A DNA stretch of 64,000 nt from Lelliottia wanjuensis (GTDB lineage Bacteria > Pseudomonadota > Gammaproteobacteria > Enterobacterales > Enterobacteriaceae), in assembly GCF_030238365.1 (NCBI RefSeq), contig NZ_JASSOT010000065.1, positions 177,918 to 241,917 of the forward strand. Direction: 5' to 3'. The position numbers and the translations under genes were made by a program. The number at the start of each line of letters is the position of its first letter. The first letter of the stretch is position 1. Of the stretch, positions 9,577 through 19,287 are shown piece after piece. The notes under the pieces were generated by a model. It made no database searches, was not told where the DNA came from, and saw only the letters and a program-made list of their open reading frames with translations.

Positions 9577-9579
9577 AAT
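9551..9579 (+). promoter_or_regulatory. Probable msbA promoter inside the ycaI end
   Basis: TTGGCG (9551-9556), a 17-base spacer and TAGAAT (9574-9579) form a good sigma-70 match (4/6 and 5/6). The -10 contains the ycaI stop codon TAG. The predicted start near 9586 leaves a leader of about 27 bases. Confidence 0.5.
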
Positions 9580-9612
9580 ATGCGGCTATTTCAACAAATG
9601 CTGGTTTTATGA

Positions 9613-11361
9613 ATGCATAACGACAAAGATCTCTCCACGTGGCAGACCTTCCGCCGACTCTGGCCGATGATTGCACCCTTCAAAACAGGTCTGATCGTGG
9701 CGGGTGTCGCGTTAATCCTCAACGCAGCAAGCGATACCTTTATGCTGTCGCTCCTCAAACCGTTACTGGATGACGGTTTTGGTAAAACGGATCGCTCAGT
9801 GTTGCTATGGATGCCTCTGGTGGTTATCGGACTGATGATCTTACGTGGCATCACCAGCTATATTTCCAGCTACTGCATTTCCTGGGTATCGGGAAAAGTG
9901 GTAATGACCATGCGTCGCCGCCTGTTCAGCCATATGATGGGCATGCCGGTCTCCTTCTTTGACAAGCAGTCCACCGGGACCTTGCTGTCGCGCATCACCT
10001 ACGATTCTGAGCAAGTCGCGTCGTCCTCTTCCAGCGCCCTGATTACCGTGGTGCGTGAAGGTGCGTCGATCATCGGCCTGTTCATCATGATGTTCTATTA
10101 CAGCTGGCAGCTGTCGATCATTCTGATTGTGCTGGCACCGATTGTGTCGATCGCTATCCGCGTGGTCTCTAAGCGTTTTCGTAACATCAGCAAAAACATG
10201 CAGAACACGATGGGGCAGGTGACCACCAGTGCCGAGCAGATGCTGAAAGGCCATAAAGAAGTATTGATCTTTGGCGGCCAGGACGTCGAAACAAAACGCT
10301 TTGATAAAGTCAGCAATAAAATGCGTCTGCAGGGGATGAAAATGGTTTCGGCCTCGTCCATCTCTGACCCAATCATTCAGCTGATTGCCTCTCTGGCGCT
10401 GGCATTTGTTCTCTATGCTGCGAGCTTCCCGAGCGTCATGGAAACCTTGACCGCCGGTACCATTACCGTGGTCTTCTCCTCGATGATTGCGCTGATGCGT
10501 CCGCTGAAATCCCTGACCAACGTCAACGCCCAGTTCCAGCGCGGTATGGCGGCCTGTCAGACGCTGTTCAGCATTCTGGATACGGAGCAGGAAAAAGACG
10601 AAGGCAAACGCGTGATTGATCGCGCCAACGGCAACGTTGAATTCCGTAACGTCACCTTCACCTATCCAGGCCGTGAAACACCCGCCCTGCGCAATATCAG
10701 CCTGAACATTCCGGCCGGTAAAACCGTGGCGCTGGTAGGGCGTTCGGGTTCGGGTAAATCGACTATCGCCAGCCTGATGACGCGTTTTTACGACATTGAC
10801 GAAGGCGAAATCCTGCTCGACGGCCACGATCTGCGGGAATACACCCTGCAGTCGCTACGTAATCAGGTGGCGCTGGTGTCTCAAAACGTTCACCTGTTCA
10901 ACGATACGGTTGCCAACAACATCGCTTACGCCCGTACGGAAGAGTACAGCCGTGAAGCGATCGAGAATGCGGCGCGTATGGCCTATGCGATGGACTTTAT
11001 CAATAAGATGGATAATGGTCTGGATACGGTCATTGGCGAGAACGGCGTGCTGCTTTCCGGCGGTCAGCGCCAGCGTATCGCTATTGCCCGTGCGCTGCTG
11101 CGCGACAGCCCGATTCTGATTCTGGATGAGGCCACCTCGGCGCTGGATACTGAGTCAGAACGCGCGATTCAGTCGGCGCTGGACGAACTGCAGAAAAACC
11201 GTACCTCACTGGTGATTGCGCACCGTCTGTCGACTATTGAGCAGGCGGACGAAATCGTGGTTGTGGAAGACGGTATCATTGTTGAGCGTGGAAGCCATGC
11301 GGATCTTATTGAGCACCGCGGTGTTTACGCTCAGCTCCATAAAATGCAGTTTGGCGCATGA
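9613..11361 (+). CDS. msbA: Lipid A ABC flippase MsbA
   Basis: MsbA is the essential inner membrane ABC exporter that flips core-lipid A from the cytoplasmic to the periplasmic leaflet. The 582 residues equal the E. coli length and are nearly identical to it. Six transmembrane helices occupy residues 1-320, and the nucleotide-binding domain follows. Walker A is GRSGSGKST at about 376, the signature is [15 protein letters not shown], Walker B is [12 protein letters not shown] and the switch histidine is in IAHRLST. lpxK overlaps its stop codon by four bases, so the two essential lipid A genes are translationally coupled. No clear Shine-Dalgarno sequence stands before the ATG (see findings). 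Confidence 0.99.
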   Translation: MHNDKDLSTWQTFRRLWPMIAPFKTGLIVAGVALILNAASDTFMLSLLKPLLDDGFGKTDRSVLLWMPLVVIGLMILRGITSYISSYCISWVSGKVVMTMRRRLFSHMMGMPVSFFDKQSTGTLLSRITYDSEQVASSSSSALITVVREGASIIGLFIMMFYYSWQLSIILIVLAPIVSIAIRVVSKRFRNISKNMQNTMGQVTTSAEQMLKGHKEVLIFGGQDVETKRFDKVSNKMRLQGMKMVSASSISDPIIQLIASLALAFVLYAASFPSVMETLTAGTITVVFSSMIALMRPLKSLTNVNAQFQRGMAACQTLFSILDTEQEKDEGKRVIDRANGNVEFRNVTFTYPGRETPALRNISLNIPAGKTVALVGRSGSGKSTIASLMTRFYDIDEGEILLDGHDLREYTLQSLRNQVALVSQNVHLFNDTVANNIAYARTEEYSREAIENAARMAYAMDFINKMDNGLDTVIGENGVLLSGGQRQRIAIARALLRDSPILILDEATSALDTESERAIQSALDELQKNRTSLVIAHRLSTIEQADEIVVVEDGIIVERGSHADLIEHRGVYAQLHKMQFGA

Positions 11362-12335
11362 TTGCACGCATCTGGTCCGGGGAATCTCCTCTCTGGCTGC
11401 TGCTGTTGCCGCTCTCCTGGCTGTATGGCCTGGTGAGCGGCATCATTCGTTTGAGCTATCGCCTGGGACTTAAAAAATCCTGGCGAGCGCCGGTACCCGT
11501 TGTAGTCGTCGGGAATCTCACCGCCGGAGGCAACGGGAAAACCCCCGTGGTGATCTGGCTGGTCGAACAGCTGACAAAAAGGGGCGTTCGTGTCGGCGTG
11601 GTGTCGCGCGGTTACGGCGGAAAAGCCGAGCGCTACCCGCTGCTGCTGACAAATGCCACCACTACGGCACAAGCCGGGGATGAACCCGTACTCATCTTCC
11701 AGCGCACCGGCGCACCGGTCGCCGTTTCTCCCAACCGCAGCGAAGCTGTTCAGGCGCTGCTGGCAGAACATCCTCTACGAATCATTATCACCGACGACGG
11801 CTTACAGCATTACGCCCTGGCGCGTGACAAAGAGATCGTGGTGATTGATGGCGTGCGCCGTTTCGGCAACGGCTGGTGGTTACCAGCCGGGCCGATGCGC
11901 GAACGTGCCTCCCGTCTGCGTTCCGTCGATGCGGTGATCGTGAACGGCGGCGAAGCGCGGTCCGGCGAAATCCCGATGACCTTAAAGCCAGGTCTGGCGG
12001 TGAATTTACTCACGGGCGAACATCGAGAAATCACGCAATTGCCTTCTCTGGTTGCCATGGCCGGTATTGGTCATCCTCCGCGCTTTTTTGCCACTTTAGA
12101 AAGCAATGGCGCAACGCTTGAAAACAGAATCCCGCTCGCCGACCACCAGGCGCTGAGTCTGGAGAGCGTTGAGCCTCTGGCCGCTCCTCACCAGAATTTG
12201 ATCATGACCGAAAAAGATGCGGTCAAATGCCGGGCCTTTGCCAAAGCCAACTGGTGGTATCTGCCCGTTGACGCAGAGCTGAGCGGCGACAAACCCGAAC
12301 ACTTGCTCCAGGAACTGATGGCGCTGGTGCGCTAA
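11358..12335 (+). CDS. lpxK: Tetraacyldisaccharide 4'-kinase
   Basis: LpxK phosphorylates the 4' position of the lipid A disaccharide at the inner face of the inner membrane, the sixth step of the Raetz pathway. It has 325 residues (E. coli 328). One N-terminal membrane helix (about residues 12-32) precedes the P-loop [11 protein letters not shown] at about 52-62. The catalytic region [11 protein letters not shown] and the C-terminal MTEKDAVKC segment are present. Its ATG overlaps the msbA TGA (ATGA), matching the flippase that consumes the finished product. Confidence 0.98.
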   Translation: MIARIWSGESPLWLLLLPLSWLYGLVSGIIRLSYRLGLKKSWRAPVPVVVVGNLTAGGNGKTPVVIWLVEQLTKRGVRVGVVSRGYGGKAERYPLLLTNATTTAQAGDEPVLIFQRTGAPVAVSPNRSEAVQALLAEHPLRIIITDDGLQHYALARDKEIVVIDGVRRFGNGWWLPAGPMRERASRLRSVDAVIVNGGEARSGEIPMTLKPGLAVNLLTGEHREITQLPSLVAMAGIGHPPRFFATLESNGATLENRIPLADHQALSLESVEPLAAPHQNLIMTEKDAVKCRAFAKANWWYLPVDAELSGDKPEHLLQELMALVR

Positions 12336-12378
12336 GTCGAATGCGGTTCTGGTAGCGCGAAGACTGACAGGAAAACGC

Positions 12379-13608
12379 ATGTCTCTACCGCAACTTTCGC
12401 TAAGTGCCGCACGCCATTTACACCTCGCCGCACAGGGGCTGTTGAAAAAGCCCCGCCGTCGCCCACAGCCCGCCGATATTCTCTCTGCCATCCAGCGCAT
12501 GTCGCTGCTGCAAATCGACACCATTAATATCGTCGCCCGCAGCCCCTATCTGGTGCTGTTCAGTCGTCTCGGGAATTATCCCGCGCAGTGGCTGGATGAC
12601 GCCCTGAGTCAGGGTGATCTCATGGAATACTGGGCGCACGAAGCCTGTTTCCTGCCGCGCAGCGATTTCGGTCTGGTGCGCCATCGCATGCTTGCCCCTG
12701 AGAAAATGGGCTGGAAGTACCGGCAAGAGTGGATGCAGGAAAATGCCGATGAGATCGACCAGCTGATCGCCCATATTCAGGACAACGGCCCGGTGCGATC
12801 CGCCGATTTTGAACATCCGCGCAAAGGCACCAGCGGCTGGTGGGAGTGGAAACCGCATAAGCGCCATCTGGAAGGGCTGTTTACCTCCGGGAAAGTCATG
12901 GTGGTGGAGCGGCGCAATTTCCAGCGCGTCTACGATCTGACTCACCGGGTGATGCCGCACTGGGACGACGAGCGCGATCTGCTGGACCAGTCCACGGCTG
13001 AAAATATGATGCTGGAAAACAGCGCCCGCAGCCTGGGAATTTTCCGCGGCCAGTGGCTGGCGGATTACTATCGTCTGCGCCAGCCTGCGCTGAAACCGCT
13101 GCTCGAAAGCTGGCAAAACAATCAGCGCGTACTGCGCGTGGAAGTCGAGCGGCTTGGCGAAATGTGGCTCCATGCGGATCTCTTCCCTCTGTTACCTCAG
13201 GCTGAGGACGATAAGCTGACCGCGTCGCACAGTGCGGTCTTATCTCCCTTCGACCCCGTCGTCTGGGACCGCAAACGCGCCGAGCAGCTGTTTGATTTCA
13301 CCTATCGTCTGGAATGCTACACCCCCGCGCCTAAACGGCAGTTTGGTTATTTTGTCCTGCCGCTGCTGCACAAAGGCCGTCTGGTCGGGCGAATGGACGC
13401 GAAAATGCATCGCAAAACCGGCGTACTGGAAGTGATTGCGTTGTATCTGGAAGAGGGCGTGAAGGTCAGCGTAACGCTGGAGAAAGGTCTCACTTCCGCG
13501 CTCAACGATTTTGCCCTCTGGCAGCAGGCTCGTCAGATCACCCTGGCACGACTGCCGGACGGGTTGTTTGCGGGCTGTCGGAGTGGCTGGGAAATAGACA
13601 TAGCCTGA
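12379..13608 (+). CDS. ycaQ: YcaQ, interstrand crosslink DNA glycosylase (AlkZ/AlkX family)
   Basis: YcaQ is a winged-helix DNA glycosylase that removes N7-alkylguanine and unhooks interstrand crosslinks in E. coli. The 409-residue protein (E. coli 410) carries the family's catalytic Gln-x-Asp in SLLQIDTINIV near residue 44, and the three tandem winged-helix domains are continuous, with HRKTGVLEVIALYLEEG near the end. Unlike the bifunctional E. coli enzyme's neighbours, it sits between lipid A genes (lpxK ends 43 bases before; ycaR-kdsB follow), an arrangement shared with E. coli, so its position probably reflects ancestry, not pathway. Confidence 0.93.
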   Translation: MSLPQLSLSAARHLHLAAQGLLKKPRRRPQPADILSAIQRMSLLQIDTINIVARSPYLVLFSRLGNYPAQWLDDALSQGDLMEYWAHEACFLPRSDFGLVRHRMLAPEKMGWKYRQEWMQENADEIDQLIAHIQDNGPVRSADFEHPRKGTSGWWEWKPHKRHLEGLFTSGKVMVVERRNFQRVYDLTHRVMPHWDDERDLLDQSTAENMMLENSARSLGIFRGQWLADYYRLRQPALKPLLESWQNNQRVLRVEVERLGEMWLHADLFPLLPQAEDDKLTASHSAVLSPFDPVVWDRKRAEQLFDFTYRLECYTPAPKRQFGYFVLPLLHKGRLVGRMDAKMHRKTGVLEVIALYLEEGVKVSVTLEKGLTSALNDFALWQQARQITLARLPDGLFAGCRSGWEIDIA

Positions 13609-13653
13609 AAAAGGAATGTGGTAAGCTTTAGCGATAACCTATACGGAGGAACT

Positions 13654-14579
<926 letters not shown>

Positions 14580-14586
14580 TCTCCAG

Positions 14587-14612
14587 CATCCCCTCGTTCG
14601 GGGGGATGTTTT
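14587..14612 (+). terminator. kdsB terminator
   Basis: CATCCCC (14587-14593) pairs with GGGGATG (14602-14608), and four T residues follow. It separates kdsB from ycbJ. Confidence 0.75.
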
Positions 14613-14722
14613 ACCGCCTCGTTTTATCTCATTTTTCTGGCTTCAAATTGATCTCATAAGGGTGACATCCGTCGGCTACGCGCTCATTATGAAAGCAGTA
14701 GTTTTGATGGGGGTAATCTCAT

Positions 14723-15616
14723 ATGGAACAATTGCGTGCTGAGCTGAGCCACCTGCTGGGCGAAAAACTCAGTCGGGTGGAGTGCGTGAGCGAGAAGGCG
14801 GACACTTCCCTGTGGTCGCTGTATGACAGTAACGGCAATCCCATGCCGTTAATGGCGAGAAGCTTTACCTCCCCGGGTGTCGCCAGGCAGCTGGCGTGGA
14901 AAATGTCGATGCTGGCCCGTAGCGGGACAGTGCGCATGCCGACGGTGTACGGCGTCATGACCCACGAAGAACATCCCGGCCCGGATGTGCTGCTGATTGA
15001 GCGGCTGCGCGGTGTCCCGGTCGAAGCACCCGCCAGAACGCCGGATCGCTGGGAGCAGCTCAAAGATCAGATCGTCGAAGGGTTGTTGTCATGGCATCGC
15101 CAGGACAGCCGCGGGTTGGTCGGTCCGGTGGACAGCACCCAGGAAAATCTCTGGCCGCTCTGGTATCGCCAGCGGGTGGAAGTGCTCTGGGGAACCCTCA
15201 ATCAGTTCAACAATACTGGCCTGAGCATGCAGGATAAGCGTATTTTATTCCGCACCCGCGAATGCCTGCCGACGATGTTCGAGGGCTTTAACGACAACTG
15301 TGTATTAGTTCACGGCAACTTTACCCTGCGCAGCATGCTAAAAGACGCCCGTAGCGATCAGCTTCTGGCGATGGTCGGTCCGGGCATTATGCTGTGGGCA
15401 CCGCGCGAATATGAACTCTTCCGCTTAGGCGAAAGCGCGCTGGCTGAGAGTTTGATGTGGCACTATCTGCAGCGAGCGCCAGTATCGGAATCCTTCCTCT
15501 GGCGTCGCTGGCTGTATCTGCTGTGGGATGAAGTCGCGCAGCTGGTGAATACCGGGCGTTTTAACCGCGCGAACTTTGATATGGCGACGAAATCACTCCT
15601 GCCCTGGCTCGCCTGA
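14723..15616 (+). CDS. ycbJ: YcbJ, aminoglycoside phosphotransferase-like protein
   Basis: YcbJ is a conserved enterobacterial protein of 297 residues (same length as E. coli) with the fold of the aminoglycoside phosphotransferase/choline kinase group. The kinase-like HRQDSRG and the VLVHGNFTLRSML segment, which corresponds to the catalytic HGD loop, are visible. In that loop the usual Asp after His-Gly is Asn, so classical kinase activity is doubtful. Its substrate is unknown. The last 24 bases overlap the end of elyC on the other strand. Confidence 0.88.
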   Translation: MEQLRAELSHLLGEKLSRVECVSEKADTSLWSLYDSNGNPMPLMARSFTSPGVARQLAWKMSMLARSGTVRMPTVYGVMTHEEHPGPDVLLIERLRGVPVEAPARTPDRWEQLKDQIVEGLLSWHRQDSRGLVGPVDSTQENLWPLWYRQRVEVLWGTLNQFNNTGLSMQDKRILFRTRECLPTMFEGFNDNCVLVHGNFTLRSMLKDARSDQLLAMVGPGIMLWAPREYELFRLGESALAESLMWHYLQRAPVSESFLWRRWLYLLWDEVAQLVNTGRFNRANFDMATKSLLPWLA

Positions 15617-16372
15617 CGAGCCTTTCAGCCACTGCCAGAGTCGCCCGAGGGATTCATACCCGACGCGATCGCTGTGCATCAGCCAGGTCGGGGACGGAAT
15701 GATGCGCTCCCACGGGTTGAGCGGGGCGTCGATCGCCAGCTGATTCGCCGGGGCCGGGAGCGGGTGCAATCCGGCATGTTCAAAGAAAATCATCGCCCGC
15801 GGCAGATGCGAGGCGGAGGTCACCAGCAGGAAAGGCGCATCGCCGATCGCCTGTTTCACGGCAGCGGCTTCTTCTTCCGTATCTTTCGGGCTGTCGAGGG
15901 TGATAATCTCCGAGCGCGGCACGCCAAGGGATTCCGCCACGCGCGCCCCGGCTTCTGCGGTGCTGACCGGGTTGGTTTGAGCAGCGGCACCCGTGAAGAT
16001 CATTTTCGATCCCGGATTGGCCAGCCATAGGCGAATCCCTTCGTTGAGCCGCGGCAAGCTGTTATTGATCAGGTTCGAACTGGGCGCCCATTTCTCGTCC
16101 CAGGTATATCCGCCACCCAGCACCACGATGTACTCCACTTTCTGATTTCCCTGCCACGTCGGGTACTTATCTTCGATAGGGCGCAATAGCCCATCCGCCA
16201 CAGGTTGCAGACTTAACAGTAGCAACGCCAGCCAACCCGTCGTAATGACGATTTTACCGCTTCGCTGAAAACGGGTGAACCAGACTAACAGCAGCCCGAG
16301 CGCAATGAACATCAGCAGGAGAGGGAGGGGAAGCATCATCCCTCCAATGTATTTCTTTAGGGTAAAAAGCAT
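15593..16372 (-). CDS. elyC: ElyC, envelope biogenesis factor (DUF218)
   Basis: ElyC is an inner membrane protein with a DUF218 domain. In E. coli it is needed for peptidoglycan precursor supply at low temperature and affects the shared lipid carrier. The 259-residue protein has two N-terminal membrane helices (about residues 12-30 and 38-58) and then the periplasmic DUF218 domain starting at YIVVLGGGYTW. The acidic TLDSPKDTEEEA and LVTSASHLPRA motifs of the family follow. It runs convergent with ycbJ, overlapping by 24 bases, and diverges from cmoM. Confidence 0.93.
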   Translation of the reverse strand: MLFTLKKYIGGMMLPLPLLLMFIALGLLLVWFTRFQRSGKIVITTGWLALLLLSLQPVADGLLRPIEDKYPTWQGNQKVEYIVVLGGGYTWDEKWAPSSNLINNSLPRLNEGIRLWLANPGSKMIFTGAAAQTNPVSTAEAGARVAESLGVPRSEIITLDSPKDTEEEAAAVKQAIGDAPFLLVTSASHLPRAMIFFEHAGLHPLPAPANQLAIDAPLNPWERIIPSPTWLMHSDRVGYESLGRLWQWLKGSSGEPGQE

Positions 16373-16496
16373 CCTTTTTGGTTCCTTTTTTAACCATACA
16401 GCAGGTGATTACACGCGATATTACACCAGAGAGGTTCATTCTCCGCGCGGGTGTGACAAAATAGCGGTTTTGCTGCTAGCGGATGGAACTCTCCCA

Positions 16497-17276
16497 ATGC
16501 GGGATCGCAATTTTGATGACATCGCGGAAAAGTTTTCGCGGAACATTTACGGCACCACCAAGGGGCAGTTGCGTCAGACGATCCTGTGGCAGGATCTCGA
16601 CACCGTGCTGGCCACCTTTGGTGACCGAAAGTTGCGGGTTCTGGACGCGGGCGGCGGTGAAGGTCAGACTGCTATTTTAATGGCGCAGCGCGGCCATCAC
16701 GTTACGCTTTGCGATCTCTCTTCTGAAATGGTCGAACGCGCGAAGCGCGCGGCAGAAGAGAAAGGTGTGAGCGACAACATGCATTTTATACATTGCGCCG
16801 CTCAGGACATTGCGCAGCATTTGGAAACTCAGGTTGATCTGATATTGTTTCATGCTGTGCTGGAGTGGGTCGCCGAGCCGCAGGAGATGCTAAAAATCCT
16901 GTGGTCTGTGCTGACGCCCGGCGGCGCATTGTCGCTGATGTTCTACAATGCTAACGGCCTGCTGATGCGTAACGTCCTGGTGGGCAATTTCGGCTATGTA
17001 CAGCAGGGCATGTATAAAAAGAAACGGCGCACGCTTTCGCCGGATTTCCCCCGCGATCCGCAGCAGGTCTACGGCTGGCTGGAAGAGATGGGCTGGGAGA
17101 TCACCGGGAAAACGGGCGTCAGGGTGTTTCATGATTATCTGCGCGATAAACAAAAACAGCATGACTGTCTTGACGCGTTAACAGAAATAGAAACGCGGTA
17201 TTGCCGTCAGGAACCCTTTATCAGTCTTGGGCGATACATTCACGTCATCGCGCGCAAGCCGCAGAAGCAAGGATAA
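16497..17276 (+). CDS. cmoM: tRNA 5-carboxymethoxyuridine methyltransferase
   Basis: CmoM (formerly SmtA) is a SAM-dependent methyltransferase that makes the methyl ester mcmo5U at the wobble base of some tRNAs. The 259-residue product has the SAM-binding motif LRVLDAGGGEGQTAILMA near residue 44 and the later FHAVLEWVAEP. The ATG at 16497 is chosen because it aligns with the E. coli start (DRNFDDIAEKFSRNIYGTT); upstream in-frame codons extend into the elyC promoter region. mukF starts three bases after the stop, so it heads the muk operon, as in E. coli. Confidence 0.95.
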   Translation: MRDRNFDDIAEKFSRNIYGTTKGQLRQTILWQDLDTVLATFGDRKLRVLDAGGGEGQTAILMAQRGHHVTLCDLSSEMVERAKRAAEEKGVSDNMHFIHCAAQDIAQHLETQVDLILFHAVLEWVAEPQEMLKILWSVLTPGGALSLMFYNANGLLMRNVLVGNFGYVQQGMYKKKRRTLSPDFPRDPQQVYGWLEEMGWEITGKTGVRVFHDYLRDKQKQHDCLDALTEIETRYCRQEPFISLGRYIHVIARKPQKQG

Positions 17277-17279
17277 TTT

Positions 17280-18602
17280 ATGAGTGAATTTTCCCAGACA
17301 GTCCCCGAACTGGTTGCCTGGGCCAGGAAAAACGATTTCTCCATCTCGCTGCCGGTCGACAGACTCTCATTCCTGCTGGCGGTTGCCACGCTGAACGGCG
17401 AACGTCTGGATGGAGAAATGAGCGAGGGTGAACTGGTGGACGCGTTCCGCCATGTCAGTGATGCGTTTGAGCAAACCAGCGAAACCATTAACGTGCGTGC
17501 CAACAACGCGATCAACGAGATGGTGCGTCAACGTCTGCTGAACCGCTTTACCAGCGAGCAGGCGGAAGGAAACGCCATCTATCGTCTGACGCCTCTGGGC
17601 ATCGGCATCACGGATTACTACATTCGCCAGCGCGAATTCTCCACGCTGCGTCTCTCTATGCAGCTGTCGATTGTGGCGGGCGAACTGAAACGCGCGGCCG
17701 ATGCGGCGGACGAAAATGGGGATGAATTCCACTGGCATCGCAACGTCTACGCCCCGCTGAAATACTCGGTGGCCGAGATTTTCGACAGCATCGATCTGAC
17801 CCAGCGTCTGATGGACGAGCAGCAGCAGCAGGTGAAAGACGATATCGCGCAGCTGCTGAATAAAGACTGGCGCGCGGCGATCTCCAGCTGTGAACTTCTA
17901 TTGTCAGAAACCTCTGGTACTTTGCGCGAACTGCAGGACACGCTGGAAGCGGCGGGGGATAAACTCCAGGCGAACTTGCTGCGCATCCAGGATGCGACGC
18001 TGGCCCATGACGATCTGCACTTTGTCGACCGTCTGGTGTTTGATCTGCAAAGCAAACTCGACCGCATTATCAGCTGGGGCCAGCAGTCGATCGATCTCTG
18101 GATCGGCTATGACCGTCACGTGCATAAATTTATCCGAACAGCCATCGACATGGATAAGAACCGCGTGTTCGCCCAGCGTCTGCGCCAGTCGGTACAGAGT
18201 TATTTCGATGCGCCGTGGGCGCTGACCCACGCCAACGCCGATCGTCTGCTGGATATGCGCGACGAAGAGATGGCGCTGCGCGACGAAGAGGTCACCGGTG
18301 AACTGCCTCCGGATCTGGAGTTTGAAGAATTCAACGAAATTCGCGAGCAACTTGCGGCAATGATCGAAGAACAGCTCGCCGTCTATAAAACCAGACAAGT
18401 GCCGCTGGATCTTGGTCTCGTGGTGCGCGACTATCTGGTGCAATACCCGCGTGCGCGCCATTTTGATATCGCCCGCATCGTCGTCGACCAGGCCGTGCGC
18501 CTGGGCGTCGCGCAAGCAGATTTCACCGGACTGCCGCCGAAGTGGCAGCCGATTAACGATTACGGAGCCAAGGTACAGGCGCATGTCATTGACAAATATT
18601 GA
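17280..18602 (+). CDS. mukF: Chromosome partition protein MukF (kleisin)
   Basis: MukF is the kleisin of the MukBEF condensin, bridging MukB heads and binding MukE. The 440-residue protein has an N-terminal winged-helix dimerisation domain (about 1-120), a helical middle, and a C-terminal winged helix that contacts the MukB head. It matches E. coli in length. Its 3' end overlaps mukE by 20 bases, which suggests tight translational coupling and fixed subunit ratios. Confidence 0.98.
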   Translation: MSEFSQTVPELVAWARKNDFSISLPVDRLSFLLAVATLNGERLDGEMSEGELVDAFRHVSDAFEQTSETINVRANNAINEMVRQRLLNRFTSEQAEGNAIYRLTPLGIGITDYYIRQREFSTLRLSMQLSIVAGELKRAADAADENGDEFHWHRNVYAPLKYSVAEIFDSIDLTQRLMDEQQQQVKDDIAQLLNKDWRAAISSCELLLSETSGTLRELQDTLEAAGDKLQANLLRIQDATLAHDDLHFVDRLVFDLQSKLDRIISWGQQSIDLWIGYDRHVHKFIRTAIDMDKNRVFAQRLRQSVQSYFDAPWALTHANADRLLDMRDEEMALRDEEVTGELPPDLEFEEFNEIREQLAAMIEEQLAVYKTRQVPLDLGLVVRDYLVQYPRARHFDIARIVVDQAVRLGVAQADFTGLPPKWQPINDYGAKVQAHVIDKY

Positions 18603-19287
18603 ACAAGTGATGCCAGTTAAACTGGCCCAGGCGCTGGCAAATCCGTTATTTCCGGCGCTGGACAGCCAGCTGCGTGCCGGTCGTCACATTGGTCTTGACG
18701 AGCTGGATAATCACGCATTTCTGATGGACTTCCAGGAGTATCTGGAAGAGTTTTACGCCCGCTATAACGTCGAGCTGATCCGCGCGCCGGAAGGTTTCTT
18801 CTACCTCCGCCCGCGTTCCACGACGCTTATCCCGCGCTCGGTGCTGTCCGAGCTGGACATGATGGTCGGCAAGATCCTGTGCTATCTCTACCTGAGCCCG
18901 GAACGTCTGGCGAACGAAGGGATCTTCACCCAGCAGGAGCTGTATGAAGAGCTGCTGAGCCTGGCGGACGAGAGCAAACTGCTCAAGCTGGTGAACAACC
19001 GCTCTACCGGTTCTGACCTTGACCGTCAGAAGTTACAGGAAAAGGTGCGCTCTTCCCTGAACCGTCTGCGTCGTCTGGGGATGGTCTGGTTTATGGGCCA
19101 CGACAGCAGCAAATTCCGCATTACCGAATCCGTGTTCCGCTTTGGCGCTGACGTGCGCACTGGCGACGACCCGCGTGAAGCGCAGCTGCGCATGATCCGC
19201 GACGGTGAAGCCATGCCATTAGAAAACAATTTACAGCTCAATGATGAGATTGAAGAGAGTCAGCCGGATAGCGGGGAGGAAGAATAA
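18583..19287 (+). CDS. mukE: Chromosome partition protein MukE
   Basis: MukE is the KITE-type subunit of MukBEF that binds MukF and modulates the complex. The start at 18583 ([18 protein letters not shown]) gives 234 residues, matching E. coli; it lies inside the mukF end. The winged-helix domains run through residues 10-200, with conserved [18 protein letters not shown]. The acidic tail ends DSGEEE. The TAA stop shares its last base with the mukB ATG (TAATG), so reinitiation is likely. Confidence 0.97.
   Translation: MSLTNIEQVMPVKLAQALANPLFPALDSQLRAGRHIGLDELDNHAFLMDFQEYLEEFYARYNVELIRAPEGFFYLRPRSTTLIPRSVLSELDMMVGKILCYLYLSPERLANEGIFTQQELYEELLSLADESKLLKLVNNRSTGSDLDRQKLQEKVRSSLNRLRRLGMVWFMGHDSSKFRITESVFRFGADVRTGDDPREAQLRMIRDGEAMPLENNLQLNDEIEESQPDSGEEE

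Noticed and set aside
16482..16680. Alternative frame starting just before cmoM
   Set aside because: It overlaps cmoM in another frame, is 65 codons long and has no homologue that I recognise.
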